This document shows positions 7,195 to 13,580 of a stretch of DNA of 17,955 bases, piece by piece. Below the pieces are notes generated by a model that did no database searches, was not told the DNA's origin, and saw only the letters and a list, made by a program, of their open reading frames with translations. The stretch's first letter is position 1. Every line of letters begins with the position of its first letter. A program made the position numbers and the translations under genes. Location: NCBI GenBank assembly GCA_017616705.1, contig JAFZXQ010000036.1, positions 1 to 17,955 of the forward strand, in the 5' to 3' direction. This DNA comes from Clostridia bacterium. Lineage in GTDB: Bacteria > Bacillota > Clostridia > Christensenellales > UBA1242.

Positions 7195-7899
7195 ATGCGA
7201 AAAGTTATTAGCAAAGTTAGTAAGGCCATTTTACAATGGAATCTTATTGAAGATGGTGACACCGTTGCAGTTGGCGTTAGCGGAGGAAAAGATAGCCTCC
7301 TCCTTTTGCTTGCCTTAAAAGAATTTCAAAAGTTTAATAAAATTAAATTTAACTTGATTGGAATAACTATTGACCCTAACATTAAAGGCCTTGATTTTAG
7401 CGGTGTTAGCGAATTTTGTCAAAAACTTGATATTCCCTATTTCATTGAAAAAACTGATATTTATGATATCGTTTTTAATGTAAGAAAAGAGAAAAACCCT
7501 TGCTCACTTTGCGCAAAAATGAGAAGGGGCGCGCTTTGTGACGCTGCAAAAAAATATGGCGCTAATAAACTTGCCCTTGGCCATCATCAAGACGATATGA
7601 TTGAAACCTTTATGTTGTCATTAATTTATGAAGGCAGGTTTTCAACCTTTAGCCCTAAATCGCTTATGACGCGAACGGGAATAACAGTTATTCGCCCATT
7701 GCTTTATGTTAGCGAATATGAAGTTAAAATGAAAAGCAAAGATTTGCCAGTTGTAACAAACCCTTGCCCTGCTGACAAATCAAGCAAACGCGCCGAAATT
7801 AAAGCATTGCTTGAATATTTAAGAAGTAAATATCCTAATATTAAAGAGAATATTTTTAAATCACTAACTGATAAATCACGAAATCAAATTGATATATAA
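7195..7899 (+). CDS. TtcA-family tRNA 2-thiocytidine biosynthesis protein
   Basis: This 234-residue cytoplasmic PP-loop ATPase has the nucleotide motif SGGKDS (residues 29-34), the GHHQDD motif (129-134), the CxxC pair C103/C106 in NPCSLCAKMRRG, and a third cysteine C191 in TNPCPADK. In TtcA these three cysteines hold the iron-sulfur cluster used to thiolate cytidine 32 of certain tRNAs. Length is shorter than the Escherichia coli enzyme but usual for Bacillota members annotated in this family, whose exact tRNA target is less certain. It is the only plus-strand gene in the window and stands alone, ending in a terminator shared with the convergent gene. There is no Shine-Dalgarno. Confidence 0.88.
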   Translation: MRKVISKVSKAILQWNLIEDGDTVAVGVSGGKDSLLLLLALKEFQKFNKIKFNLIGITIDPNIKGLDFSGVSEFCQKLDIPYFIEKTDIYDIVFNVRKEKNPCSLCAKMRRGALCDAAKKYGANKLALGHHQDDMIETFMLSLIYEGRFSTFSPKSLMTRTGITVIRPLLYVSEYEVKMKSKDLPVVTNPCPADKSSKRAEIKALLEYLRSKYPNIKENIFKSLTDKSRNQIDI

Positions 7900-7900
7900 T

Positions 7901-7931
7901 AAAAGCCAGACGCTAAGTCTGGCTCTTTTTT
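7901..7931 (+). terminator. Terminator between convergent genes, probably bidirectional
   Basis: An 8-bp stem (AGCCAGAC/GTCTGGCT, 7904-7924) with a five-base loop is followed by C then six T on the plus strand. On the minus strand it is followed by TTTTATTAT, so it can also end the gene at 7930-8412, whose stop codon overlaps the T-run. Confidence 0.88.
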
Positions 7932-8412
7932 ATTGTTTTTTATTCGGGTTATTTCTATTGTTTAGCAAAATTCCGCCCGCAAGCTCTTCCCTGTTGTTTC
8001 TAACAACATTAAGGTTATCCATCAAATAATCTTCAATGGCTTTAAGCATTTTATCAATGTTATCACGCGTTGAAGAATAAATTTGGTTGCACCTTTTATT
8101 AGCGTTTTCTATCGCCTCATTAGCCTTGGCTTCTGTTTCTTTCAAAATAGCCTGATCGTTTACTAGTTCGCTAGCCTTGCTTTCAGCGTCACGGATTATT
8201 TTATTGGCAGTTTCTTGAGCAGAATTAAGAATCTTTTGTTTTTGGCTTATGATAAAACCGGCTTCTTGGATTGATGCTGGAAGATTGTTTTTAAGCTCAT
8301 CAAGCATATTTAAGCACTTTGCAATGCTATCTTTATTCTTCTTATTCCACAAGAAACCTTTTTGGCTAATAAGTTCTTCTTTAAGTTGCGCAATAATAAT
8401 ATTAGCGTCCAT
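7930..8412 (-). CDS. Coiled-coil protein next to rsmD
   Basis: This 160-residue hydrophilic protein has no signal peptide or membrane segment. Residues about 60-115 are a strong coiled-coil rich in A, E and K (QETANKIIRDAESKASELV, then ETEAKANEAIENANKRCNQI), like the central stalk of V-type ATPase subunits or DivIVA tails. Proteins of this size and type are often found beside rsmD in Clostridia and loosely annotated as ATPase subunit-like, but no catalytic motif is present and the role is unknown. The first 11 bases overlap the end of rsmD, and GAGG lies about 6 bases before the ATG, so the pair is an operon with coupled translation. Confidence 0.78.
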   Translation of the reverse strand: MDANIIIAQLKEELISQKGFLWNKKNKDSIAKCLNMLDELKNNLPASIQEAGFIISQKQKILNSAQETANKIIRDAESKASELVNDQAILKETEAKANEAIENANKRCNQIYSSTRDNIDKMLKAIEDYLMDNLNVVRNNREELAGGILLNNRNNPNKKQ

Positions 8413-8953
8413 AACCTACCTCAAACTTTATAAACTCAACGACAACGTCGCCATAGTTTTTAGTTTTACTTATTATACACCCCTTTGGTAATGTTTGCAA
8501 ATCTTTTTTGTTGTTATGCTCAAACACGATAGTTGCCCCATTATTAAGTTTATTCTCTTTAGCGAGCAAATACAATGCTTTCTCCCCAAAACTCGAATCA
8601 TAAGGCGGGTCAAGAAAAACTAAATCTAACTTTTCTTTAATTATATAAAGAGCATCAACATAGTCGCTTACTATTATCTTGCAATCATCAAGTTCATTTT
8701 TTAAATTACGCTTAATAACCTTTTCACATTCTAGGTTTTGGTCACAAAAATAAACGAACTTCGCTCCCCTACTTAAACATTCAATTCCATAAGCACCTGA
8801 GCCAGCAAACAAATCTAAGCAAACCTTTCCGCTTATCTCATTATCAATAACGCAAAAGATGCTCTCTTTAACGCGCGCAAGAGTTGGGCGAGTTTGTTCG
8901 CTTTTTATGCTCTCTAATTTTCTTCCCTTAAATTTTCCTGTTATAACTATCAT
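8402..8953 (-). CDS. rsmD: 16S rRNA (guanine(966)-N2)-methyltransferase RsmD
   Basis: This 183-residue enzyme carries all the family marks: RPT plus VKESIF near the N-terminus (residues 22-33), the S-adenosylmethionine-binding loop DLFAGSGAYGIE (47-58), and the catalytic N6/N2-methylase motif DPPY (115-118). RsmD methylates G966 of 16S rRNA during small-subunit assembly. The length is normal for the family. The ATG is used because the frame fits the MIVITGKFKGR start common in this family. No workable ribosome site precedes it, and the -10 box ends only 8 bases upstream, which suggests an almost leaderless message. It is co-transcribed with the overlapping coiled-coil gene. Confidence 0.93.
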   Translation of the reverse strand: MIVITGKFKGRKLESIKSEQTRPTLARVKESIFCVIDNEISGKVCLDLFAGSGAYGIECLSRGAKFVYFCDQNLECEKVIKRNLKNELDDCKIIVSDYVDALYIIKEKLDLVFLDPPYDSSFGEKALYLLAKENKLNNGATIVFEHNNKKDLQTLPKGCIISKTKNYGDVVVEFIKFEVGYGR

Positions 8954-8961
8954 ACCTTATA

Positions 8962-8989
8962 ATTATACCACATCTAATAAACAAAACAA
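8962..8989 (-). promoter_or_regulatory. Extended -10 promoter of rsmD, very close to the start codon
   Basis: TGG directly before TATAAT (8962-8967) gives an extended -10. The -35 is weak (TTGTTT, 8984-8989, 16-base spacer). Eight bases separate the -10 from the ATG at 8953, so the leader is 0-2 bases. Confidence 0.72.
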
Positions 8990-9011
8990 ATATTTTTAGC
9001 ACTTCCATACT

Positions 9012-9040
9012 TTAATAAAAAAAACTAGCTAACGCTAGTT
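9012..9040 (-). terminator. Terminator of tRNA-Lys
   Basis: A 7-bp stem (AACTAGC/GCTAGTT, 9023-9040) with a TAAC loop is followed on the minus strand by a run of T. It begins 6 bases after the CCA end of the tRNA. Confidence 0.85.
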
Positions 9041-9046
9041 AATTTT

Positions 9047-9122
9047 TGGTGGGTCATCGGGGGCTCGAACCCCGGACACCTCGATTAAGAGTCGAGTGCT
9101 CTGCCAACTGAGCTAATGACCC
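9047..9122 (-). tRNA. tRNA-Lys (anticodon CTT)
   Basis: A complete 76-base cloverleaf with encoded CCA. The acceptor stem is GGGTCAT/ATGACCC, discriminator A, and the D arm GCTC/GAGC has an AGTTGGCA loop. The anticodon stem is CTCGA/TCGAG with loop CTCTTAA, giving anticodon CTT (lysine AAG). The T arm is CGGGG/CCCCG with the standard TTCGAGC loop. It has its own terminator. Upstream in the same transcript lie a partial copy of its own 5' half and a GC-rich segment (9151-9288), so the primary transcript would carry a long structured leader that RNase P must remove. Confidence 0.96.
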
Positions 9123-9150
9123 ACGGATTGTGGTTTTATTAAATTATTTT

Positions 9151-9246
9151 GCGGTGTCCGGGGAACCCCTCCTGGCTTGGGGTAAACCCTGCGCCCGCTT
9201 GGGCTACGAAGTTGCCACCGGCAACTTACGCTTAACGCGTTGCGCC
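9151..9246. repeat. GC-rich hairpin-filled segment in front of tRNA-Lys
   Basis: 63 of 96 bases are G or C, against a very AT-rich surrounding. It holds several short inverted repeats: a perfect 8-bp stem AAGTTGCC/GGCAACTT with a three-base loop (9209-9227), GGGGAACCCC (9160-9169), GGGTAAACCC around 9180-9189, GCCCGCTTGGGC (9192-9203), and the palindrome AACGCGTT (9234-9241). No frame codes for a recognisable protein. Its composition suggests a mobile or multi-copy palindromic repeat, or a structured RNA. It also contains 11 bases (9153-9163) that are the inverse of part of the neighbouring tRNA-Lys. Confidence 0.6.
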
Positions 9247-9248
9247 TA

Positions 9249-9288
9249 GATTAAGAGTCGAGTACTCAAAGAGCTGAGCTAATGACCC
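9249..9288 (-). pseudogene. Remnant of tRNA-Lys (5' half only)
   Basis: The first 15 bases (GGGTCATTAGCTCAG) and the segment covering the anticodon arm (ACTCGACTCTTAAT) are identical to the intact tRNA-Lys at 9047-9122. The D loop is changed (GCTCTTTG instead of TTGGCAG) and has lost the conserved GG. After the anticodon loop the match breaks off, and GC-rich sequence replaces the T arm and 3' acceptor. It cannot fold into a full tRNA. A leading T before GGG is also shared with the intact gene. It is in the same orientation as the intact gene and between it and the promoter. Confidence 0.8.
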
Positions 9289-9307
9289 AAAAGTAGTAAA
9301 CGAAGAT

Positions 9308-9335
9308 ATTATATCATAAAAATTTGAAAATGCAA
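9308..9335 (-). promoter_or_regulatory. Promoter of the tRNA-Lys transcript
   Basis: TGA directly before TATAAT (9308-9313), which is an extended -10. The -35 candidate is TTGCAT (9330-9335) at 16 bases. It lies 20 bases upstream of the tRNA remnant. No other promoter is clear between here and the intact tRNA, so both should be on one RNA. Confidence 0.7.
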
Positions 9336-9371
9336 CTGTTTTTAAAATTATTTTTATATCTATATTCAGCT

Positions 9372-9409
9372 AGAATAAAAATTGGAGACGCATTAAACGC
9401 CTCCAATTT
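9372..9409 (-). terminator. Terminator of the 175-residue protein gene
   Basis: A 9-bp outer stem (AAATTGGAG/CTCCAATTT, 9379-9409), continued by an inner GC stem with wobble pairs, is followed on the minus strand by TTTTTATTC. It starts 28 bases after the stop at 9438. Confidence 0.82.
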
Positions 9410-9437
9410 ACATTTTCAGTCGATTATTCTAAGCCAA

Positions 9438-9965
9438 TCATAACTGCTGTTCTTGTTGCTCGTTTTCTTCATTACGAATTTCTTTATAAAGTTTCTGATA
9501 GCATGCTCTTTTCATATCATTATAATGCCTTCCAAATTTCTCTGACATGTATTGCTGATAAACTTTTGTAAGATTCCTGTTATATTCAATTTGTTCATCT
9601 TTCTCTTTAAGCGAAAACGCCTCTTGTAAAAAGAAATCGTCAAAGTCAAGAACAACCGTATTGTTTTGTCCATAATAATCTCCGCCTAATGAAGCAAAAA
9701 TTCCAGCCGCTAATAAAAATGATTTGCAAAGTTGTTTATACTCAGGAACTTTCATCATAAAATCCTGATTTTCTTGGTCAATTTCTTCACTTGGTAGATA
9801 ATTACAAAATGCAATTAAATGATAACCATCTTCTTTTTTATATCTAATAATTCTTTGCTTGTTATCGTCTTCATCTTTTTCCATAAGTTTAAGGCCAACC
9901 AATTTTGCAATCTTTTCAACATCTCTGTTTGTTAACCATTTTACAAAACTCTCTTTCCCTTGCAT
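9438..9965 (-). CDS. Uncharacterised cytoplasmic protein, 175 residues
   Basis: I do not recognise this protein. It has no signal peptide or membrane helix. The N-terminal half is mixed (KWLTNRDVEKIAKLVGLKL, then a D/E/K-rich linker, then YHLIAFCNYLPSEE). The C-terminal part (about 115-175) is strongly helical and charged, ending in a glutamine/glutamate-rich tail (NEEN, EQQEQQL). A good ribosome site (AAGGGG, 7 bases before the ATG) and a terminator support a real gene. It follows the lipoprotein gene at 10026-10706, separated by a perfect hairpin (9995-10020). With no clear promoter in the gap, it may be expressed by partial read-through. Confidence 0.7.
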   Translation of the reverse strand: MQGKESFVKWLTNRDVEKIAKLVGLKLMEKDEDDNKQRIIRYKKEDGYHLIAFCNYLPSEEIDQENQDFMMKVPEYKQLCKSFLLAAGIFASLGGDYYGQNNTVVLDFDDFFLQEAFSLKEKDEQIEYNRNLTKVYQQYMSEKFGRHYNDMKRACYQKLYKEIRNEENEQQEQQL

Positions 9966-9994
9966 TATAAAACCCCTTTAGCAAATATTTAATC

Positions 9995-10020
9995 AAAAAA
10001 CACCCGCATGGGTGTTTTTT
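9995..10020. terminator. Symmetric terminator downstream of the lipoprotein gene
   Basis: An 11-bp perfect stem (AAAAAACACCC/GGGTGTTTTTT) with a GCAT loop and T-runs on both sides. It lies 6 bases after the stop at 10026 and 30 bases before the next start codon. Confidence 0.88.
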
Positions 10021-10025
10021 ATTTA

Positions 10026-10706
10026 TTAATCCAATCCGATCATTACTGTTGTTATTGTTGAGAATGATGGAATTGCGTAGTTGGAAACACCAACAGTATA
10101 AGTTGCTTCTTGATGAGTTTTGCAATTTTGATATTCAAAATTATAATAGAGCAAAACATGGTAAATATTATTAGCAATTCTGAAAACTTCATTATCTCTT
10201 CCGAAATCATATTCAATATATTCTTGAGTTTCGTTCCTTAGGTCTTGTGGAAAATCTCTTCCGTTAACCTTGCCGGTTAATGTTTCAACGAAACTTCCAC
10301 CTTTGGCCATTGATCCATAAACAATTTCCCATTCCCAATAATTACCCCAAGAGCTAGTATATTTCTCCCAGTGATCATTTTTATAAACTAAAACCGTTTC
10401 GTTAACATACATTAAAATTTCTTCATAGCTGTCTGAATTATTTTTATTGTCAGTATAAGAATATTCAACATAAATAATATCTCTTTCAGCGCCACAAATA
10501 GTAGCAGGCTTTCTTATAACCCTCCACTCTTTGTCGTAATTATAATTAGTATCTTCACTATGATAAGTTAACGTTGCATCATAACTAATGTCAGTTGGAA
10601 CAACTGCTAAATATCTATCCATTTTTCTACAACCAGATAATCCAACAGCGCAACTGATTAAACAAATAATTGCAACCATAAAACTAAAAATTTTCTTTTT
10701 AACCAT
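10026..10706 (-). CDS. Lipoprotein of unknown function
   Basis: This 226-residue protein has a classic lipoprotein signal: MVKKK, a hydrophobic core, then LSGC with the lipidated cysteine at residue 26. The mature part is polar and beta-rich with many aromatic residues (NYNYDKEW, then YEEILMYVNETVLVYKNDHWEKY, then WGNYWEWEIVY), which resembles small substrate- or polymer-binding lipoproteins, but no family is recognised. The start at 10706 is chosen over longer in-frame ATGs because AAGGGAG lies 8 bases upstream and a good extended -10 promoter (10729-10757) sits inside the longer frame. Confidence 0.82.
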   Translation of the reverse strand: MVKKKIFSFMVAIICLISCAVGLSGCRKMDRYLAVVPTDISYDATLTYHSEDTNYNYDKEWRVIRKPATICGAERDIIYVEYSYTDNKNNSDSYEEILMYVNETVLVYKNDHWEKYTSSWGNYWEWEIVYGSMAKGGSFVETLTGKVNGRDFPQDLRNETQEYIEYDFGRDNEVFRIANNIYHVLLYYNFEYQNCKTHQEATYTVGVSNYAIPSFSTITTVMIGLD

Positions 10707-10728
10707 AAATTTCTCCCTTGTTAACTTC

Positions 10729-10757
10729 ATAATATCACAAGTTTTGACTTTAATCAA
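10729..10757 (-). promoter_or_regulatory. Extended -10 promoter of the lipoprotein gene
   Basis: TTGATT (10752-10757), 17-base spacer, TATTAT (10729-10734) preceded by TGA. The expected leader of about 15-20 bases contains the AAGGGAG ribosome site. Confidence 0.8.
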
Positions 10758-10814
10758 ATAATTATGCATTGTTTGGCAATAATTAATAAGTATTATGTTT
10801 ATCATAAGAATAAG

Positions 10815-10839
10815 AAAAAGCCCAAATTTTCGGGCTTTT
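10815..10839 (-). terminator. Terminator of the pyk-Nudix operon
   Basis: An AAAAGCCC/GGGCTTTT stem (10816-10839) with an eight-base loop is followed on the minus strand by TTTTTCTTATTC. The stop codon of the Nudix gene overlaps the base of the stem. Confidence 0.85.
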
Positions 10840-11404
10840 AATCATCTAATGCTTTTATTTTTTTAATTATTTTAGCGTAAATTGGTTTCATAAAAAGTTC
10901 GGTTGCTTTGGTCGTAAATTCATTAAAAGTCATCCATTTAACGTCGCTGTTTTCATCTTCCTTCTTGCAAACATATTCATTTTCATCTGCTTCAAAAAGA
11001 TAGAAAGTGTTTAAATGAAGATGAGTGTTAACAAACTCCCCTTTCCTGTAATGGCTTGGAATTGGTAATATGTCAACGCTAACAGGCTCATTAATTAAAA
11101 CCTTAAAGTTTTTAAGCGACGTTTCTTCTGTTAACTCGGTTTTTGCAACTTTAAGCATATCATCAACGCCGTCAGCATGTCCGCCTGGGCAGGCCCACGT
11201 TTGAAGCAAGTTATGGAAAACGCAAAGCACTTTATCGTGAGTTTTGTTTATAATAAAGGCGCAACTTGTTAAATGACAAATCTTATTATCGCGCGTTAAA
11301 ATTTGGCCTAAATCTTTTTCTAAACTCGTTATAAACTTGATATCTTTTTCTTCTTGCTCACAACTAGGGCAATAACCCTCTAGCATTTTGGTTGTTAAAC
11401 TCAT
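10838..11404 (-). CDS. Nudix hydrolase with a variant Nudix box
   Basis: This 188-residue cytoplasmic protein has a Nudix box at residues 75-97: G-HADGV-D-DMLKVAK-TELTEETSL. Against GX5EX7REUXEEXGU, the first E is D, the R is T and the G near the end is S, while the metal-binding ELxEE core (E90, E93, E94) is kept. It should therefore still bind magnesium and cleave a nucleoside diphosphate linked to another group. The substrate is not predictable. A CPSC pair at 12-15 could be half of a zinc site. The start at 11404 is one base after the pyk stop and has AAGGTG 5 bases upstream. The longer frame would overlap pyk heavily. It forms an operon with pyruvate kinase. Confidence 0.83.
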   Translation of the reverse strand: MSLTTKMLEGYCPSCEQEEKDIKFITSLEKDLGQILTRDNKICHLTSCAFIINKTHDKVLCVFHNLLQTWACPGGHADGVDDMLKVAKTELTEETSLKNFKVLINEPVSVDILPIPSHYRKGEFVNTHLHLNTFYLFEADENEYVCKKEDENSDVKWMTFNEFTTKATELFMKPIYAKIIKKIKALDD

Positions 11405-11405
11405 T

Positions 11406-12809
11406 TTACACCTTGTTGATAATAACCATATTAGAACTCGTTGAATCTTGGCCGGCAGTTTGAACAACAATATCCCCCAAGTTAACAAGCCCTGAATATC
11501 TAGCGCAATTTCTTGCGTCTTCAAGCAACTTTTCAGTTGAACTTATTTCATTTTGCATCATTGGCATAACGCCCCAAACAAGACCAAGTTGCATAAACGT
11601 TCTTTCAACAGGAGTGCAACCAATAATCATTGTTGTTGGCCTAAACCTACTAACTTCAATAGCAGTTGAACCAGTTTTTGTTACTGCGATTATTGCCTTA
11701 GCGTTGCTAGTTTGAGCCAAAACACAAGCACTCAACGCAACGCCACCGGTTATTGAAGTTGTTTTATTATTTATGTTAGCAAGATCTGCGTTAAACTTAG
11801 CAGTTTGCTCACATTCTCTAACAATTTTATCCATAACGCTAACAACTCGTGCTGGGTCACGCCCAACGCTTGTTTCGCCTGAAAGCATAACAGCATCAGC
11901 GCCATCTAAAACAGCATTAGCAACGTCACTAATTTCAGCTCGTGTTGGCCTAATATTAGTTGTCATTGATTCAAGCATTTCAGTTGCAACAATAACAAGT
12001 TTGCCGGCATTTTTACACTTGTTAATAATCATTTTCTGCATTTGAGGGATCTTCTCAAATGGAATTTCAACGCCCATATCGCCGCGCGCAACCATAATTC
12101 CGTCGCTCGCATTAATTATCTCGTCAATATTATCAATTCCGGCTTGGCTTTCAATTTTTGAAATAATCTTAACGCCATTATCGCCGAGTTTTATTGCATA
12201 ATCTCTAACTTGCAAAACATCACGCGCAGAGCTAACAAAAGAAATTGCAAGATATTCAGCGCCGTTAGTTAAAGCAAAGTTAATATCTTTTTTATCATTT
12301 AGGCTAAGGTAAGGAAGGTCAAGTTTAGCGCCAGGAATGTTAATACTCTTATTATTTTTAAGTTCTCCGCCGAAAATAACTTTAGTATAAACCTCGCTTC
12401 CCGTTGTTTTAATAACGCTAAGCTCAGTCATTCCGTCATTAACTAAAATAACGCTTCCCTCTTTAACTATTTCAGGAAGTTTAGGGTAAGTAACAGAAAC
12501 TCGCCTGTTATCACCAACAACAGGTTGAGTTGTTAAAATGAAAACGCTTCCTTCGCTTAAAGTAACTCCGCCGTTTTCAAACGTCCCAATTCTAATTTCA
12601 GGGCCTTTAGTATCAACAATTATTGGCAAACTTAAGCCTAAAGACTCTCTAATTTCTTTAACTAATTCAATTTGCTCACCATGGCTAGCATAATCGCCGT
12701 GGCTCATGTTAAACCTAAAAGCGTTAACTCCGGCTTTAACCATATTTGTTAAAACTTCTTTAGTTTTACAAGCAGGCCCAACGGTTGCAATAATTTTTGC
12801 GTTTCTCAT
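11406..12809 (-). CDS. pyk: Pyruvate kinase
   Basis: This 467-residue protein is full length for the short bacterial type, without the extra C-terminal domain seen in Bacillus. It converts phosphoenolpyruvate and ADP to pyruvate and ATP, the last step of glycolysis. Visible hallmarks are the N-terminal KIIATVGPA, the active-site FRFNMSHGD (R32, N34, S36), DTKGPEIR (66-73), the catalytic lysine and metal ligand in ISKIES (K218, E220), ARGDMGVE (241-248, with D244) and the ATEMLESM signature (275-282). A B-domain of normal size lies between (about 70-170). It is driven by its own promoter (12840-12868) with a 25-30 base leader containing GGGGGAAG. It is followed after one base by the Nudix gene. 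Confidence 0.97.
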   Translation of the reverse strand: MRNAKIIATVGPACKTKEVLTNMVKAGVNAFRFNMSHGDYASHGEQIELVKEIRESLGLSLPIIVDTKGPEIRIGTFENGGVTLSEGSVFILTTQPVVGDNRRVSVTYPKLPEIVKEGSVILVNDGMTELSVIKTTGSEVYTKVIFGGELKNNKSINIPGAKLDLPYLSLNDKKDINFALTNGAEYLAISFVSSARDVLQVRDYAIKLGDNGVKIISKIESQAGIDNIDEIINASDGIMVARGDMGVEIPFEKIPQMQKMIINKCKNAGKLVIVATEMLESMTTNIRPTRAEISDVANAVLDGADAVMLSGETSVGRDPARVVSVMDKIVRECEQTAKFNADLANINNKTTSITGGVALSACVLAQTSNAKAIIAVTKTGSTAIEVSRFRPTTMIIGCTPVERTFMQLGLVWGVMPMMQNEISSTEKLLEDARNCARYSGLVNLGDIVVQTAGQDSTSSNMVIINKV

Positions 12810-12839
12810 AATCTTCCCCCAATAGTTTTATCTAATTTT

Positions 12840-12868
12840 ATTATACCAGTCAATAAAAATTTTCGCAA
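12840..12868 (-). promoter_or_regulatory. Promoter of the pyk-Nudix operon
   Basis: TTGCGA (12863-12868), 17-base spacer, TATAAT (12840-12845) preceded by TGG, which makes it an extended -10. The -35 begins two bases after the T-run of the upstream terminator. Confidence 0.82.
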
Positions 12869-12870
12869 AT

Positions 12871-12890
12871 AAAAAAGGCGCCTTTGCGCC
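12871..12890 (-). terminator. Terminator of the spoIIQ-like gene
   Basis: A GC-rich 5-bp stem (GGCGC/GCGCC, 12877-12890) with a four-base loop is followed on the minus strand by TTTTTTATTT. It begins 4 bases after the stop at 12895. Confidence 0.85.
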
Positions 12891-12894
12891 AACT

Positions 12895-13527
12895 TTATTT
12901 TCCCGCTTCACCAAGATAGTTATTTGGGTTAACGAGTTTGCCGTTTAGTTTAACTTCAAAATGAAGATGCGAGCCGTCTGCTTTCTCATTGGTCGCAACC
13001 CCCATTTTACCGATAGCATCGCCGGTTTTTACGTTTTGTCCAACGCTAACAAGCGCACTTCCAAGCGACTTATAAACGCTAACAAGTCCCTCGCTATGCT
13101 CGATTTCAACAATTGTTCCGTTCATAACGTCTTTTTCAACCTTTATAACCTTTCCGTCATAAACAGCATAAACCTCAGTTCCTTCTGCCCCACAATAATC
13201 AATTGCCTGGTGGGTTTTCCAAACGCCTGTTGTTTTATCTTCAACTAAACAATCGTCGCAATAATCTTTGCAAACAACGGCGTCTTTAACCGGGCTTTCA
13301 AAAACAATAACTGAATTTGTTTCAGTTGGAACAATTTCTGTTTCATTGTTGTCATTTTGTTCAATTGTTTGAACAGGCTCTATTGTTTCCTTCTTCTTAT
13401 AAAGATCAGCAACACTTAACGCCGTTATAACGCTAAAAACTGCTAAAACGCTAAACGCAACAGTTAGCGCATAAACATTTCTCTTTAAAAAGCCTTTTAC
13501 CGCTTGAAGCATATTTTTTATTTTCAT
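12895..13527 (-). CDS. SpoIIQ-like LytM/M23 domain protein
   Basis: This 210-residue protein has one N-terminal membrane helix (about 18-39), an acidic low-complexity linker (45-75) and a LytM (M23) domain (about 105-205). The zinc ligands are present: H106 and D110 in THQAID, and H189 in SHLHFE, with the catalytic H187. The second catalytic histidine, normally in a YxHL motif, is replaced by serine (YKSL, 152-155). Loss of part of the active site is a feature of SpoIIQ, the forespore partner of SpoIIIAH in engulfment. The neighbouring ywmB-like gene supports that role. The start at 13527 has a perfect GGAGG 5 bases upstream. A longer start at 13578 has only a weak site. Confidence 0.78.
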   Translation of the reverse strand: MKIKNMLQAVKGFLKRNVYALTVAFSVLAVFSVITALSVADLYKKKETIEPVQTIEQNDNNETEIVPTETNSVIVFESPVKDAVVCKDYCDDCLVEDKTTGVWKTHQAIDYCGAEGTEVYAVYDGKVIKVEKDVMNGTIVEIEHSEGLVSVYKSLGSALVSVGQNVKTGDAIGKMGVATNEKADGSHLHFEVKLNGKLVNPNNYLGEAGK

Positions 13528-13580
13528 AACTACCTCCGATTTACATAAATAATTGCCAACTTTTTTATTTTTAAACATTT

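Noticed and set aside
7195..7899. TilS (tRNA-Ile lysidine synthase) or MnmA identity for the PP-loop gene
   Set aside because: The CxxC pair after the PP-loop and the late NPCPADK cysteine fit TtcA, and the domains specific to TilS and MnmA are absent.
9151..9288. Group I or group II intron inside a tRNA-Lys
   Set aside because: The insert is only about 100 bases, far too short for either class, and the 3' half of that tRNA copy is missing.
9123..9300. T-box riboswitch
   Set aside because: No aminoacyl-tRNA synthetase or amino-acid gene follows, and no T-box sequence (UGGN-type bulge) or specifier stem was found.
10707..10805. N-terminal extension of the lipoprotein gene to 10805
   Set aside because: A ribosome site and lipoprotein signal peptide begin at 10706, and the promoter lies within the extension.
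11405..11524. N-terminal extension of the Nudix gene into pyk
   Set aside because: It would overlap 119 bases of pyk in another frame. The ATG at 11404 has a ribosome site and the normal one-base spacing.
12895..13578. Active peptidoglycan hydrolase reading of the LytM gene
   Set aside because: The second catalytic histidine is replaced by serine in YKSL, so an active enzyme is doubtful.
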